From Lunularia cruciata (taxonomy: Eukaryota; Streptophyta; Marchantiopsida; Lunulariales; Lunulariaceae), in assembly GCA_948567375.1 (NCBI GenBank), contig OX419756.1, positions 65,698,552 through 65,762,551 of the forward strand: a stretch of DNA of 64,000 nucleotides, given 5' to 3'. Of this stretch, positions 21,249 to 33,279 are shown piece after piece. The notes beneath the pieces were generated by a model that saw only the letters and a program-made list of their open reading frames with translations, was not told the origin of the DNA and ran no database searches. Numbering within the stretch: the first letter of the stretch is position 1; the number at the start of each line of letters is the position of its first letter. The translations under genes were made by a program, and so were the position numbers.

Positions 21249-23560
21249 GAACTGTCAATAAAAACTTGCTAATCCATTAAATGCTTGGACTTCCATGGCA
21301 TCCTTAGGAGTAGGCTAATTATAATTGACCTTGATATGTTTCTCCTTTTCCATCTTGATCCTCTTTGATGAGACCTCATGATCCAAGAAGGTAATTCTTT
21401 ATACCAAAAGGTACACTTCAATCTCATGTAGTAAAACTACCATTGGTGGTCATTTTAAGACTTATTGTATGTGACTCTTGTGTTCTATTTGTATCTTACC
21501 ATGGATTGAAATATCATTCAAATAACACCACAAGATATAGATCCAACAGCCCATCCAATACACAATGTATGCTCCAATAGTTTTCATAGGTACCCATCAA
21601 AATTACTGGAGCATTAATGAACCCAGAAGGTAAAACTCTATATTTAAAATATCTATTCCTTGTGTGAAAGGTAATCTTTTTCACATCTTCCTTGCCAATA
21701 CAAATCTTCCAATAGCTGATTCAAAGGCCCAATTTGGAGAAGCATCATGCTTCACTCAATTTATCCAAAAAATCATCAATTCAAGGCAAAGGATATGAAT
21801 TCTTCATTGTTTTCTTATTAAGGCCATGGTAGTCACTAGAAAATTGAATTCCTCCATCCTTCTTTGGTACAAAGAGTAGTGGTGCTTCCCAAGAGAATTT
21901 ATTCTATTCTATGAAATTCTTCTCCAACAACTCAATCAATGTTTGAAGCTTTTCTAACTCCTTTGGTGAGAGCTTATAGATTAATGTACTTGTTGGAGTA
22001 TTATTTGATAATCACTGAATCTTGACAGGCTTTCCTTGATAAGAGGGTGAACTCTTTGGAAGATCATCTAGAACACATTTGCAAATTCTTGAACTATTTG
22101 ATCAACCAATGACTTTTGATCTTCATAATTATCTCCTTGCACAATAGATTTGATCCACGTTGCAAAAGTAAGCATATCTTCCTCTAAAGCCTACTATACA
22201 GCTGTTATACTCACAAAATTTGCATCTTGGAATGGATTGTTCTTAAGTGTCTTACTCAAAGATGCCAAACCACTTAATTATTAATTTTTACCTTTGGTGT
22301 TGTACTTGAATTTGTTGTTGAGTCAAACTAAATTGAACCTTATGATGTTCAAGCCAAGGAAGACCTAGATTGATATTGTAGTGCAAGGAGGTGACAATAA
22401 TCTCATAAATTCAGAGTACTCCTTCCCAATCTTGAATGAAATAGGTGGTGAGACTCAGAATACAAAACACTTTCTATCAAATACCATCATCAATTTATTG
22501 CATAAAATTAATTTTATAGTAATATTCAATTCTGTTGCTAATTGCATGGACATACAATTTCAAAACATTCAAAATCTACCAAAATTCTATAACTACATTC
22601 TTATATTCTAAAGCCCTTGAGAAGATGCTTATGACAAGAAAAGGTATATCTCATTTGCATTTGTATTCATAGAGAAATCAGTCATGATATGAACTTTATT
22701 TTTGTGCACTTCCATAAATAGAATCCCATAATTTGAAGATCTATCCCATAAAAACACTTCTACACTATTGTCAAAGATTTTTCTTGTATTGATTCTTCAA
22801 AATTCATGTACAATATTTGATTTGTAGAGCATTTCCACAATTAATCAAACTCTATACTGAACACAATTTGACAACAATAAAAGCAATAACCATTTATGTT
22901 TTTGGTTTGACATGCCAAGTGGTCTCTATTGGATGTCATCAATCTCTATTGATGTTGGCTCATCCACCTATGCTTGGTGTGTTTTTAGGTTTTGTGGAGG
23001 TCTAGGTCAAGAAAAATTCATAACAAAGGAGTCATTGTGCTTAGCCACATGCATGAGTTCTTTGAGATGTTTGGATTTGTGCATGGTTCTTTTGAATTTG
23101 GTGCATAATTTTGAAACTCTCACAAACCAATCCATAGCTTCACCTTCTTGTATGTTTTGGAATCAACATCATGGTGTTTTGGAATTAAGAAATGTAAATT
23201 CTATTGAATTGATCCATCAATTTTACCAATCGATCTCATGGAACACATGCATCCTTCATGGCTTGGAATTGCCCAATGACCGCACTCTGGAAGTCTTCAC
23301 ATGTTAAAATTTGAGCAACAAATTGCCATTGAATTTCCTCAACCATAGTTTTCCCTCTTTGTCTAGTTGACTTGAAGCTAAGAGGATTTGTCTTTGATCA
23401 TCTAAAAGATTTGTGACTTCAAAGTAACATTCACAATCATACACAAATTTCTCTACTACACACAATAGATTTTTGGCCCTCAAAGACATTTTGGTTATGG
23501 GGATTGGACAAAATCTTCTTTCTCTAGTTGCTCTTGTTGCCCATCATAATCATAAGCTAG
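21249..23560 (-). pseudogene. Highly decayed chromovirus gag, protease and RT
   Basis: The minus strand reads, from about 23490, a Gag-like piece (YFEVTNLLDDQRQ, then WLRKFNGN). Near 22420-22312 comes a protease piece (INLGLPWLEHHKVQF), matching the chromovirus at 1650-2023. RT pieces follow from 22260 to 21280, including the reading around the LDGLLDL region that matches 2570-2640. No long frame survives. The match to Family 1 is by colinear short segments. Plus-strand ORFs such as 22912-23307 are antisense shadows. Confidence 0.65.
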
Positions 23561-23914
23561 CAAATAACTTGATGTGCAAGTTCCTTGATCCTTGGAAGGT
23601 ACATAGAAGCTTCCCACTAAGAACCTTCCAAAGTGCTTCTAGAACATTCTTATAACTCCTAATTGTATTTGGCATATTTTACTAGCTGATTGGTGTCTAC
23701 TAAATCATTCCAACTTTATTTTTTACATGGATGTAATATCAATAGCTAGACATATTATTTAGAGGGTGAAATTGGCTTGATATTATCTGGAAGGATGTTC
23801 CATATGATGAACTAAGTAGATCAGATAGAGGTGTCACCAAAGAGTACTTCTACAAATAGAGCAAGAGCCAAAAACACATTGAAAACTTTAAAGCTAATTT
23901 TGGAGACCTAAAAG
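23561..23914. other. Unassigned, with a chromovirus-LTR-like patch
   Basis: 23590-23680 contains GAAGCTTCCC and TTCTAGAACATTCTTATAA, which resemble the LTR at 26190-26250. The rest shows no coding frame or known repeat. The boundary with the next LTR is not sharp. Confidence 0.4.
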
Positions 23915-24246
23915 AATGAATTGGGCCTTGAAAGTGGATCACCTCCTCCCTTTTGAATTTTTGGGCTTGTTGAGAGTTTTCCAACAATACCTCACCCATC
24001 CAATTCTAAGTTTCCTATAGGAAGATTCTCAAAATATTCCCTCCAATCAAACTTGTTTGACCAACCCAATAGTACAAGGATCCACATGTCACCCATTCAT
24101 GCAACTAATCTAAGGGTGGAGCTTCTTTTAAGAGGATCCTCTTTGCTATATAATTAAGACAAGGTGCTCTTTTTATTGAAGGTTGACGCTTTGTGTTTTC
24201 TCTCTTATGTTTCACTTGGGTGTTCCCTTGTCCTCAAAATATTACA
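23915..24246 (+). repeat. Decayed LTR, probably copia type
   Basis: It aligns with 29900-30270 over most of its length: GAGAGTTTTCCAACAATACC, ATCCACATGTCACCC, then the TATA sequence GCTATATAAT at 24147 and an end at ATATTACA. A primer-site-like sequence follows directly. The left border is approximate. Confidence 0.65.
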
Positions 24247-24247
24247 A

Positions 24248-24259
24248 TGTCATCAGAGC
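24248..24259 (+). other. Primer-binding-site-like sequence
   Basis: TGTCATCAGAGC differs at two positions from TGGTATCAGAGC, the initiator-tRNA-Met complement used by most plant copia and many gypsy elements. It lies one base after the LTR end, which supports the LTR call. No coding region of a copia element is recognised downstream. Confidence 0.6.
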
Positions 24260-25626
24260 ATGTGCTTTGATCCAACAAAGTGGATGACACTTCTTGGAGC
24301 AACATAGGCTAATGAGATTGAGTAATTTTGAGGTGAGAAAAAATAGTGGAATTGATAAACTAGGTTTGTTTTAGAGAGAGAATGGAATGGAGGTGCTTGG
24401 AGGAAAATTTCTTGCCCTCTACCTTCCATTCTTAAATCCATTCCATATCAATTTTATGTACATCTAATGTGAGCATGTGAGAGTATATCTTGTTTATCAT
24501 TTTGGAGTAGAATTCATGGACATAGTGATGAATTCACTAAACTTGGTGATTCTATCTATTGTGATATATGATAGAGAGGGGGATTTTTAAATATATATTT
24601 TATTATGATGCAATGGATTTTAATAAACCAAATCCTCTCCTTTTCAATATGCAAGTAGAAATCCATTATATGGTTAGACCAAAAGTGATGTTCAGGGATT
24701 TTGTAGTGTATAATTTTGGTGAGGAATATTATCAATGAGTGATAGCCTCTAGGGTCCAAATAGTAGTCCCATTAGGCCATGTCTCCTCCCAAAGGATAAT
24801 ATTAACTCTCTATTGAAGTAAGAAGTAGTGATTGAATTTTTGCAGTGAGTGTTACCCCATTTGGATTGAACAAACCCCTATCCTATGCAACTAATTCCTA
24901 TAAACTTGAGCAGATCTATATGGATTTGTCAGCAAACCCCATGATTTCTCTAGCAACCCCTTGTGTGCAAACAAAGCACTATTCTACACTAGCACACCCC
25001 TTGCTTTGATGAGAAAACCCTTGTTTGAGCAAACCTCATACCTTTGCAAGTGCAAGCAGCTTGTGCAAGTGGAAACTAGCCCTTTTAAGAAAACCTCTAT
25101 TTTTTGTTGGTTTTGATTTTTGATCTTTTTTCTATCTTTGATTTTTGATATTTTTTCTATCTTTGATTTTTGATATTTTTTCTATCTTTGTTTTATCAGG
25201 TTAGTTTGTCCATTTAGTTTGTGAATTGGAATACATGGAATTGGGATACATACAATTAGAGTTAATGAGAGATCATTCCAATTGATATTTGGGAGTATCT
25301 AAGAGGCCTTTTCTTGTAGAGTGAGAGTACACAAACGATGCAATATGTCTCTTACCAGTGTATGTAGGATTGGTTTCCCATGCAAGATTGGATAGCCAAG
25401 AGATATCTTGGTCAAAAATATGTATATTTGTCATAGAGACCATTTTCAAGAATCAAAGGATTTGAGCAAATTCTAAGTGAGATATGATCACATGAAGTAA
25501 GACAAATTCATACCAAAATGCACAAACAGAAGGATAATGAGAGTTTTATGACTAATTTTTATGATCTATCATAAAAGGAGTTGGAAAATAGAAAGTTTCT
25601 TAGTTCTGATGAAAGAATTGCCATGT
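24260..25626. other. No gene seen; contains a small tandem repeat
   Basis: No ORF longer than about 67 codons and no recognisable protein motif. A run of short CAAACCCC-like phrases occurs at 24880-25080. The 25-bp tandem repeat at 25113-25187 is listed separately. It may be the decayed interior of the element whose LTR ends at 24246. Confidence 0.5.
25113..25187. repeat. 25-bp tandem repeat, three units
   Basis: Three consecutive units of TTGATTTTTGATATTTTTTC plus TATCT. The first unit differs by C for A at one position. Pyrimidine-rich on the plus strand. Confidence 0.9.
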
Positions 25627-26310
25627 TTAAGCAATCTTAAATCTAATCTGATCAATTGAAGTTGGAATATTGGAAATCAAGGTTGTAAAAGACTGAGGAG
25701 AGGAATAAGAGAATAGAAGCTTGGAGCAAAAGATCACATTAGGACTCTTGAATGATGAAAACACCAAATGCCTAGCATGAGCTTGGGCTTTGGTATTTAT
25801 AGAAATATAGAAGGCTCTTGGGAAGCTTCTTAAGAAGTTTTCTAAAAGCTTTCTTTTTAGAGTGCAAGCTAAGCTAACCTTCTTGAGAATTTCCCTTTTA
25901 AAAACTATATACTTGGCATGCAAGCTAAGCTAGTTGGGACTCTTCCCAAGAAGCTTCCTTTTAGAAACCATCTACTTGGCATGCAAGCTAACCTTGTTGG
26001 GAAGCTTCCCAGCAAGCTTGCTCCAAGAAGTTTCCTACTTGATATACATCTACTTGGCATGCAAGCTAACCATGTTGGGAAGCTTCCCAACAAGCTTCCT
26101 ACTTGGGGTGCAAGCTAACCTTGTTGGGAAGCTTCCCAGCAAGCTTGCTCCAAGAAGTTTCCTACTTGATATACATGTTACCCTATACATGGAAGGTACC
26201 AAGAAGTTTCTTAGATGCTTTTAGAATATTCTTATAATTCTTGGTTAATTTTACCTAGTTGCTACTTTGTTGGTCTCGACTGACTTGTCTATAAACTCCA
26301 TATTGTTACA
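25627..26310 (-). repeat. Chromovirus-type LTR with AAGCTT-rich subrepeats
   Basis: Reverse-complemented, it starts TGTAACAATATGGAGTTTAT at 26310, like the LTR at 4977, and ends with the part containing AAATACCAAAGCCCAAGCTC. The core holds three or four imperfect copies of a GCATGCAAGCTAACCTTGTTGGGAAGCTTCCC-type unit (25915-26160), which yields meaningless repeated ORFs in several frames. It may belong to the decayed chromovirus at 21249-23560, but the distance leaves this open. Confidence 0.7.
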
Positions 26311-28024
26311 CCTTTGGAGTTATGCCTTCAAGGAAGGGTAGTACCTGTCTTTGTAATAGAAGTTTTTAGAGTGAAAGAGAGTTTGGAGTGAAATGAACCA
26401 TCATCTTCAAGATTAGTTTGGAAGCTCTTTGTAGTGAAGGTGATCTTTAGTTTTCCATTTTCCATAGTGTGCCATAGGATCACCTTACACTCTTTTGGGA
26501 GTAGTTTCTGCTCAAGAGATTAAACAAAAAATAATCAAATGGATTGTAGCTAAGTGATTTTTCTTCACTTTTGGTCACTTGGATATTTGAAGGACCAACC
26601 TATTCTTACCAACTTTACTAGTATTAGTGCAACAATAAGTCACCTTGATCCAATATTGACAATTATTCATTGTGTGCTTTAAAAACTGAAAGTAATCTTA
26701 AAATCATATATTCATAGTGTTGACTCAATCTAGATGTGTAATATCGAAGATTGAAAATATTCATCCAAATAAGTAGATTACCATAATATTTAATTTTTAT
26801 TAAAAATAAAAGGAGAATATTATTTGATCTATTGTAATGAAGGAATTAATAGTAACTTTCAAATTTGTAAAAGACACAGAAATCACACACTAGAAAATGC
26901 AAGAGATCAAATGAACATTGGTTTAATGTTTTTATTTGATTCCATTTATATAATAGTTATGCATAAAAAATTTAGAATGAGTGAATGTGGAATGAAGATT
27001 GATTCTATGTTTATAATTGATGTACAAATAATATTAGAATCAAGCATTGAAAAGTTATCATCAGTGAATATCAATAAAGATGAAAATAAAAAATTTAAGG
27101 TCAATATTGATAAAATGTTTAATAAATTAATTTTAATAATAAACTATTTTTTCACTTCTAAATGAATAAACTTAAATGTTTTAATATTCTAATCCAAATT
27201 TTTATGTAATACTAGAATCAATATAAGTCAAGACTGAACAAATCATCATTTGACATATCAATATACAAAAGTCTCCTAATTTGGTATGTTAAGAAAAGTT
27301 CAAAACTTGAAATATACATCTTGTTGTAAATATAATTGATTGTTATTCATGCTGCCAAGGAACTCAACTCAACTCAGTAAGAAAGTGCTTTTTCTGATAG
27401 CCTATGGAGATTGACCAAATGAAGGTGATACAACTCTTGAAGATTCTATACACAAGTATTCAAGAAGGTAAATTTTGTGATCAAAAATCAAAATACCTTT
27501 GTTATTGTCTCTCCAAAACACCTATGGGTTTTCTAGAGTGGCACCAAGGCAGAACATCACTACATCTAGCATTCTACTTTAAGAATGCTTGGATATCTTG
27601 TTTATTGCAAATATAGTCCCAAGGTTGAGAATTTTAATTTTCTCTATAAACTAATAAAGAAGAAGGTGTATGAATATTACATATAGAACTTGAGTGGAAA
27701 GTACCAAAAGTTTAGTGATCTAGTTTAGTTTTGTAAATCTTGTAAGATATGACCCGTAAATTTAGAAATTACAAGATTCTAATAAATACAATAAGTTTCT
27801 ACATTGTATAAAGATTATGCAAAGGTAAAAGTTGAACAAGACCACACTATCCTTAGTGTGGATAAGCATAGATGGTCTTTATTCTATTCACTATTGTGAT
27901 AAATGATACCTGAATATATAGTGTTTGCATTTTTTCAGTATTGATTATCTAAATTATTATATTTGTACCTAAATTAAAAATATTATTAGAAATGTTAGAA
28001 TGTTAGAAATATTTTGAATGTTAG
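26311..28024. other. No recognised gene; AT-rich
   Basis: The stretch from about 26750 to 27350 is strongly AT-rich and contains a plus-strand ORF of 113 codons (26824-27165) rich in Ile, Asn and Lys. No family is recognised and the composition suggests chance. Another ORF at 27404-27616 (70 codons) is also unrecognised. Nothing else is supported. Confidence 0.5.
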
Positions 28025-29867
28025 TGTGGTACCCACATTTTTCATTTTGGATGAGTTTAGAAGAAGAAATGCACTGTTGAAACCAAATTGAAAGTAAATG
28101 GAGAAGAAATGAGTGCAAACTTGTGATTTGATCAGACCCAAAGAACTTGACTTCATGTAAGAGGAAGAAGGGCTCGGTTTGGATCAGACCCAAAGAAGCT
28201 TACTTTGTGTCAGAGGAGGGAAAAACTTGGATCAAACGTTAAGGAGTGCAAACCCGAAGGAGAAATAGAAGTTGCAGGTCAGGATTCTTGCGGGGGCAAT
28301 ATCTCAATGCACACAAGTTTAAATCAAGAATGCTATATCTCATTGGAAGCGTCTCGTCTAGGGCTTTCCGTTGCCACCAAAATTGTAAAGTTTAGAGGTA
28401 TGTAGAAGAATTTACAAGCATTTGAAGTTTCTAGAGTAGATGTACTTTGGGTCAAAGTGTCTTCGAGTCAATATGACTTCGTACTTTGTACTTCAGACTT
28501 CGGGTTCACATGACTTTGGGTCATGAGACTTCGCCTCAAGATGAAGATGACTAAATCCAAGGTAGGCAGACCTCGGAGTGCAATGAAGGTGACTTGGGGA
28601 GTTTTGCCAGAGAAATCAGAGAAAGTTAGAGTAGGGAAAGAAGATAGTTAGGATACCTATGACTTCAATTTCAGTTCTAATTGAAAATATGATAGAAATT
28701 AAAGGAGAAGTAATAGTAGTGAATAAACCCAAAGTGCAGGATCCAACAGTAAATGTCTTTGGGTTAGTAACATGAATGATTAGGGGAAAGTGAGTTAGAA
28801 ATTGAAGGTGTAGATAGTGTATTCATGCTTTTAATTACAATTCTTGATGAGGATATAGTAGAATTAGCAAAAAAATTGATAATAGTTAGACCTAAAGTAA
28901 GAGAGATAGGAGTGCAGGTGTCTTCAGATTTGACATTTGACACTTTAGAGAAGAGTGGGTTGGGAGATAGAGATTTAGAAGGCTTAACTATGATAGGAAT
29001 TTCATATCAAGAAGGAAAAATGTTAGAATTAGTGGAGGAATTAGGAGTTGTGAAACCCGAGGACAGAGTAGTAGGAAGTAAGATTACTTCGGGTTTGGGT
29101 TTGAAAGCCAAGGAAGAAGTAGACATCGGATTGGATTAGTAACCAATTTGAGATTTGAATAGACAGATATGAAAGGTTGCATTGTCATTTCAAATCTGCA
29201 GGTTAGAACAATTGTTGTAAAATGGTATAGTTGTTAGAATTGTCGATTGATTCACTATTTAAGAGTGGCATTTGCAGTCAAATGTTGTTCAGTGCTCATT
29301 ATTTTTGAGAATAGATAAAGCGAAAAGCTGTGAAGCAGTGCTCGTCACTTGAGCTTGATTCCGAGTATCAACTTTGTGATTGTGTTTGTGAATGTTTGGA
29401 GAAATTTGAAGTGCAAGTCAGAGTGCTTGTTGGATGTTGGATTCCACAGCCTTGATCTTCATTTTGTGTGTTTGATCCTAAGTGAAGTGCAATCAAAGCA
29501 ATGCCTTGATAGATCTGAGAAGAATTTTAGTGTTGGTAGTATTCTGCATTTGTGAGTGCAGTGCGTAGTTGATGTGAAGCAATTTCGATCAAGGAAGTTG
29601 TGCCTTTAGTGGAGGGGTGGAACACAATTCTGAGGCAAAGTCGTTTTGCAGTGAAGTGCCATTTCCGGGAGAGCCTGAATCATCACAATCAAAATTGTTT
29701 GGGAAGAATTGAAGGAGTTGTGATTAAGGAGTGTTAATTTGTGACAAGACTGCAAATCAGTGCTTGTTACTCTCTTCTGGGTGTGGTTTCTACCTAAGAG
29801 ATTAAAGACGCAACCAAGAAGAACTACATGTTATTGTTTGACTTTGTATTTGGACATTTCTGACTTA
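28025..29867 (+). repeat. Family 4 LTR, plus orientation, internally deleted
   Basis: It starts TGTGGTACCCACATTTTTCA, the Family 4 LTR 5' end, and continues to TTGTATTTGGACATTTCTGAC near 29867, just short of the usual TTGTCACA end. Most of the LTR-encoded frame is deleted; its C-terminal tail remains at 28825-29139. The TATA-like CTATTTAAGAG is at about 29263. At 29868 it runs into a different LTR. Confidence 0.85.
28825..29139 (+). pseudogene. LTR-encoded protein, C-terminal tail
   Basis: A frame of 104 codons whose second half matches the conserved tail of the Family 4 LTR protein: IGVQVSSDLTFDTLEKSG, then LELVEELGVVKPEDRVVGSK and AKEEVDIGLD before the stop. The coiled coil and N-terminus are deleted. 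The tail stays open although surrounding LTR sequence is diverged. Confidence 0.65.
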
Positions 29868-30270
29868 GGCCTCAAAAAGGTGCAGGTATTTCCCCATCAA
29901 AGGAAAGGCTGGTCTTCACTCCCTCCCGCTTTGTCTCATCGAGAGCTTTCCAACGGTACCTCACCCATGTGATTCTGAGATTCCTACAAGAAGATTCCCT
30001 AAAAGATTCCCCCGGTCAAAGCTTGTTGGACCAACCAGATAGGACCAGGACCGACATGTCACCCATCAAAGTAAGTAATCCAAGGGTGGAGCTTGCTGAC
30101 ATGTCACCTATCTATGTACCTAATCCTATGGTGGAGCTTCATTGGAGGAGATCCGCTTTGCCTATATAATAAAGAGAAGGTGCTCCTTTGGGCCATCGGA
30201 GTTTGAGTGTGAAAGTGTGTGTTTTTTATGGTGTGTTTCTCTTCAGGTCTCCTACCCTCAGATTTTTACA
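29868..30270 (+). repeat. LTR fragment, same family as 23915-24246
   Basis: Contains GAGAGCTTTCCAACGGTACC, two copies of GACATGTCACC, the TATA sequence CCTATATAATAAAGAG at 30161 and an end at GATTTTTACA near 30270. It matches 23915-24246 colinearly. No primer site follows. The left end is fused to a Family 4 LTR. Confidence 0.65.
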
Positions 30271-31212
30271 GTTATAGGCCCTTATGGGGGCTGACTAAGT
30301 GAAAGATTATGGGCAAACTAGGTCACAAGTTCTTGTATGATAGCAAAAGAGGTAGATAGTAATTAAGAATTAAGCGGTGCTTTGTTGGTATTCAAAATAG
30401 GCACATCTAGGTTAAGAACATCCAAGAGAGGAGAGCCCATTGGAATCCTTGGTACAAGCACATAAGAGGGTGGCAGCCGTAGGAAGGGAAGTGATTAGGG
30501 TAGACAAAAATTATTTTTAGGGTTAGAATTAATATTAAAATGTGTTTTTTTCCCATTGTGGATAATCTTGGAATGTAGAGTCTAAGATAGTGGATTCTTG
30601 CTAAAGTCAAGCATCTCATCTCTCATCTTACCTTTGTGTTTACCTAGAAGCTTGGAGAAATGGGTGTGAGTGTGACTATGGGAATTAAAGGTTGATGTGT
30701 AGTAAGGATGCATTATTGATATTGGCCCCAAGATATGAGTATATGAGGATAATAAACAAGCCATGACTTTGTTTTGATTTCTATGAACAATAAGGTGTAA
30801 GTGTGAATTCTATTGAGTCATGTCTACTATGTTAGAGGGTGATGCCACTTATGTAGTGGTTGCCTTGTTTGACATTTCCCAAAAGCTCTTTTGCCCTTGC
30901 CTAGAACATTGCTGCCCAATTGACAAGCCTTCCTTGGTATAGGTACTCAAAGAAGATCATCTTTTTATTGTTAAGGCAAGTTGTTTTTTTGGATTTGAAA
31001 ATTTTTTGTTACTTACTCCACTAAGACCTTTTTGGTAGGATCTTTGATTCTAAGGATAGACCAACCATTGTTGTTCTTGTCATGCTTGAATATTGCCTTG
31101 AATTTAGTCTCTAGAGTAAGATTGGAGTGAGTCCAAGTACTATCCAAGGTTATGGCATATGAGGGAAAATATCTAGGCCTCAACACTCTTTGCCAATGTT
31201 TTTTCATGCATA
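30271..31212. other. No recognised gene
   Basis: A minus-strand ORF of 91 codons (31288-31013) starts inside the Family 2 3' region and reads LTLETKFKAIFKHDKNNNGW in its second half, which I do not recognise. Other ORFs are short. No repeat or RNA gene is visible. Confidence 0.45.
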
Positions 31213-31614
31213 TATACATTGCTACACAACATACATCATTGTCAACATCATACACTATAGAAACACAACTCACACATAAGTCATACACGAACTCTAAAGT
31301 GCCACTCTAGTTGGTAATTCCTCCAATCTAGCTATGATGCTACAATGGCATCACATATGTTGTGTATATATACATTGTTGTCAACATCATACACTATAGA
31401 AGCACAACTCACACATAAGTCGTACATGAACTCTAAAGTGCCACAATCACCTCCCTAGCTGGCTGTTAGGTCCCTCTAACTCCAAATAGCTATCTACTTT
31501 AAGTATATGGTATACCCTATGGTGGGCAAAGATCAAGAGGTGGGGTGCTATCGATCCCCATCATTAGTTGCAAGTTTGCAATCTATACCACATAAAGGGT
31601 GAACTAGCTATAGG

Positions 31615-31900
31615 TCAAGTACATCTAAGACATAACCATTGTCCTTGAGGAACCACCGTGAGAGGAGGAGTCAAACATGCCATATGCCATCCTCTCAAAC
31701 AACTATCATACACCAACATAGTAGCAACTCCACTATATAATACACATAATATACACCACCAACCTGCCCATAAAAAAACCAAGCTTGGGTCCATTGTACC
31801 ATCAATGTTTGGGAGGTGGCATAGCGCATAATTGTGCATATGATCCTTCTAAACAACACCATCATGTCCTTCCAATAAAAGGACTCTAGAAGGCAAAACC
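31615..31900 (-). pseudogene. PHD finger joined to integrase, copy C
   Basis: The frame runs from the integrase end (LLLEGHDGVV) through a single TAG into KDHMHNYALCHLPN and then the PHD finger: CILCVLYSG, YDSCLRGWHMACLTPPLT and VPQGQWLCLRC before the stop. The last Cys pair, lost in copy B by a deletion, is in frame here. One zinc ligand is Tyr (YDSC instead of CDSC). TAG probably replaces Trp TGG, judged from copy B. This copy is the best evidence that PHD and integrase were one protein. Confidence 0.83.
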
Positions 31901-33130
31901 TCACACAATCTCAAGATAGTGCAACCTACAATAAATCAAGTGTTGTTGGTGTTGTCTATTGTAGGTACACATAGTCACTTGGATGAAATTGATGGATCAA
32001 GGGTCTACAATCTCCTCCTCAAATGATAGCATAACGTAAGGTCTCCCTATGATGAGCAATCAGCAAGTTCTCAAAGTCCATTTGCATCACTCTCCAAAAG
32101 ATCTTTGCCTATAGAGAACATGCACTACTCACCTATATGTCCAGATCATCCAAGTCCAAAATTATAGTAGCATCTTGATAAATGGCTGTAGGTAAAGTTG
32201 AATCTTGTCCATAGAGTAGACAGTAAGGAGAGAAGGATGCTAAGGAGACTTGCCGGCTGAACTAATAGCCCATGGCCAACCATAAAATTAGAGATCTCAA
32301 TCTCCTAGGTGACCTCTTTGCAAACCATACTTCTGCAATCCTCTCTTCCTTGTCTAAACCACTCTTTGCTAAGCCATTTGCCTCAAGGTGATCTTGGGAG
32401 TTAGTATGATGATCATTTAGAGCCTTGTCACACAAGACCTGAAACTCCTCCAAGAACTATGTACCTTGATCAGTCAAAACCTCAACTAGTGCACCAAAAT
32501 GACTAAGAACTCCATCCAAGAAAAAGTAAACCATCCCTTCATAGGACTTGTCAAGAGGTGCCACCAACTCAATCCACTTGGAAAAGTGTTCTACCATAAC
32601 CAAACATACTACTGATGTCTCACAATTAGTGGCAAAAGTCCAACAAAGTCCAAACTCCAATGGTAACCCAACCCATGATAGGTGATGGGTGTAATTGTGG
32701 CATAGGAGCATTAAATGATGCTCTAACTTGGTCACAAACCACACATTTGAGAAAAAATTGTTATAAATTGGTCTACATACCATGCCACCAATAATGACTT
32801 TTAAGTAAACTGTATGTATGCTTTACTCCAAAATGTCCTAGCTCCTCATGAGCGTGTTGGACCAATTGTAGTCTCTAGGATGGAAGTGGTACTACTTGCC
32901 TTCTACCATCTTCCCATATACAAAGAAGGTGTTTGGCCTCCAATCTGAACTACTTAGCTTGCTGAAGAACATGGTCTTTCTCCTTGGCTCCAATTGTGCC
33001 ACCAGCAACACCAATGCAAAGATAATCTATCACTAAGATATCATCATGAATGTCTCATTGAACTATACCACTATCTCCACTCATTGGAACTATGACCTCA
33101 ATAACTCTTCTTGTATGCATTGAGAGAGAT
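31901..33130 (-). pseudogene. Integrase, copy C
   Basis: Fragments match copy B colinearly: the RNase H-integrase linker near 33130-32880, the Cys pair region near 32720-32780, the core (FSKWIELVAPLDKSYEG, then FGALVEVLTDQG with the second Asp intact) in the frame 32783-32457, and the C-terminal part towards the PHD finger. Frameshifts and stops are frequent. Confidence 0.8.
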
Positions 33131-33274
33131 ACAACCAAAGCCTCAAAAAATACAAAGAAAGGTAGATGCATGTAAACTTGGTACCATTTCCTCATCTATC
33201 TCACCATGCCAACATGCTCCGGTCTGATCTTATTGCTAGAACATGGGTTTCTACTCAACCCATCTGCATCATGA

Positions 33275-33279
33275 TCCAC
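33275..33279. repeat. Target-site duplication TCCAC, left copy
   Basis: TCCAC directly precedes the solo LTR and is repeated at 35720-35724 directly after it. Copy B has an uninterrupted counterpart near 12155-12165 with only one copy. Confidence 0.8.

Larger units (their letters stand above)
31213..33279 (-). mobile_element. Family 2 element copy C, 3' half
   Basis: It carries two copies of the TGTGGCACTTTAGAG LTR start (minus strand, ending at about 31303 and 31443), a purine-rich GCTAGGGAGGTGAT tract at 31444-31457, the PHD finger and integrase. It continues through 35720-36007 and 43836-43949, split by a solo LTR and a Family 3 element. It is more diverged than copies A and B. Confidence 0.83.

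Noticed and set aside
24880-25190. CRISPR-like array in the short repeats
   Set aside because: Three contiguous 25-bp units without spacers in a eukaryotic retrotransposon context: an ordinary tandem repeat.
25918-26224. Repetitive protein with LPSKLAPRSFLL units on both strands
   Set aside because: Produced by AAGCTT-rich LTR subrepeats read in several frames, not a gene.
26824-27165. 113-codon plus-strand ORF as a possible host gene
   Set aside because: Very AT-rich region, Ile/Asn/Lys-biased composition, no recognisable motif, no neighbour support. Likely chance.
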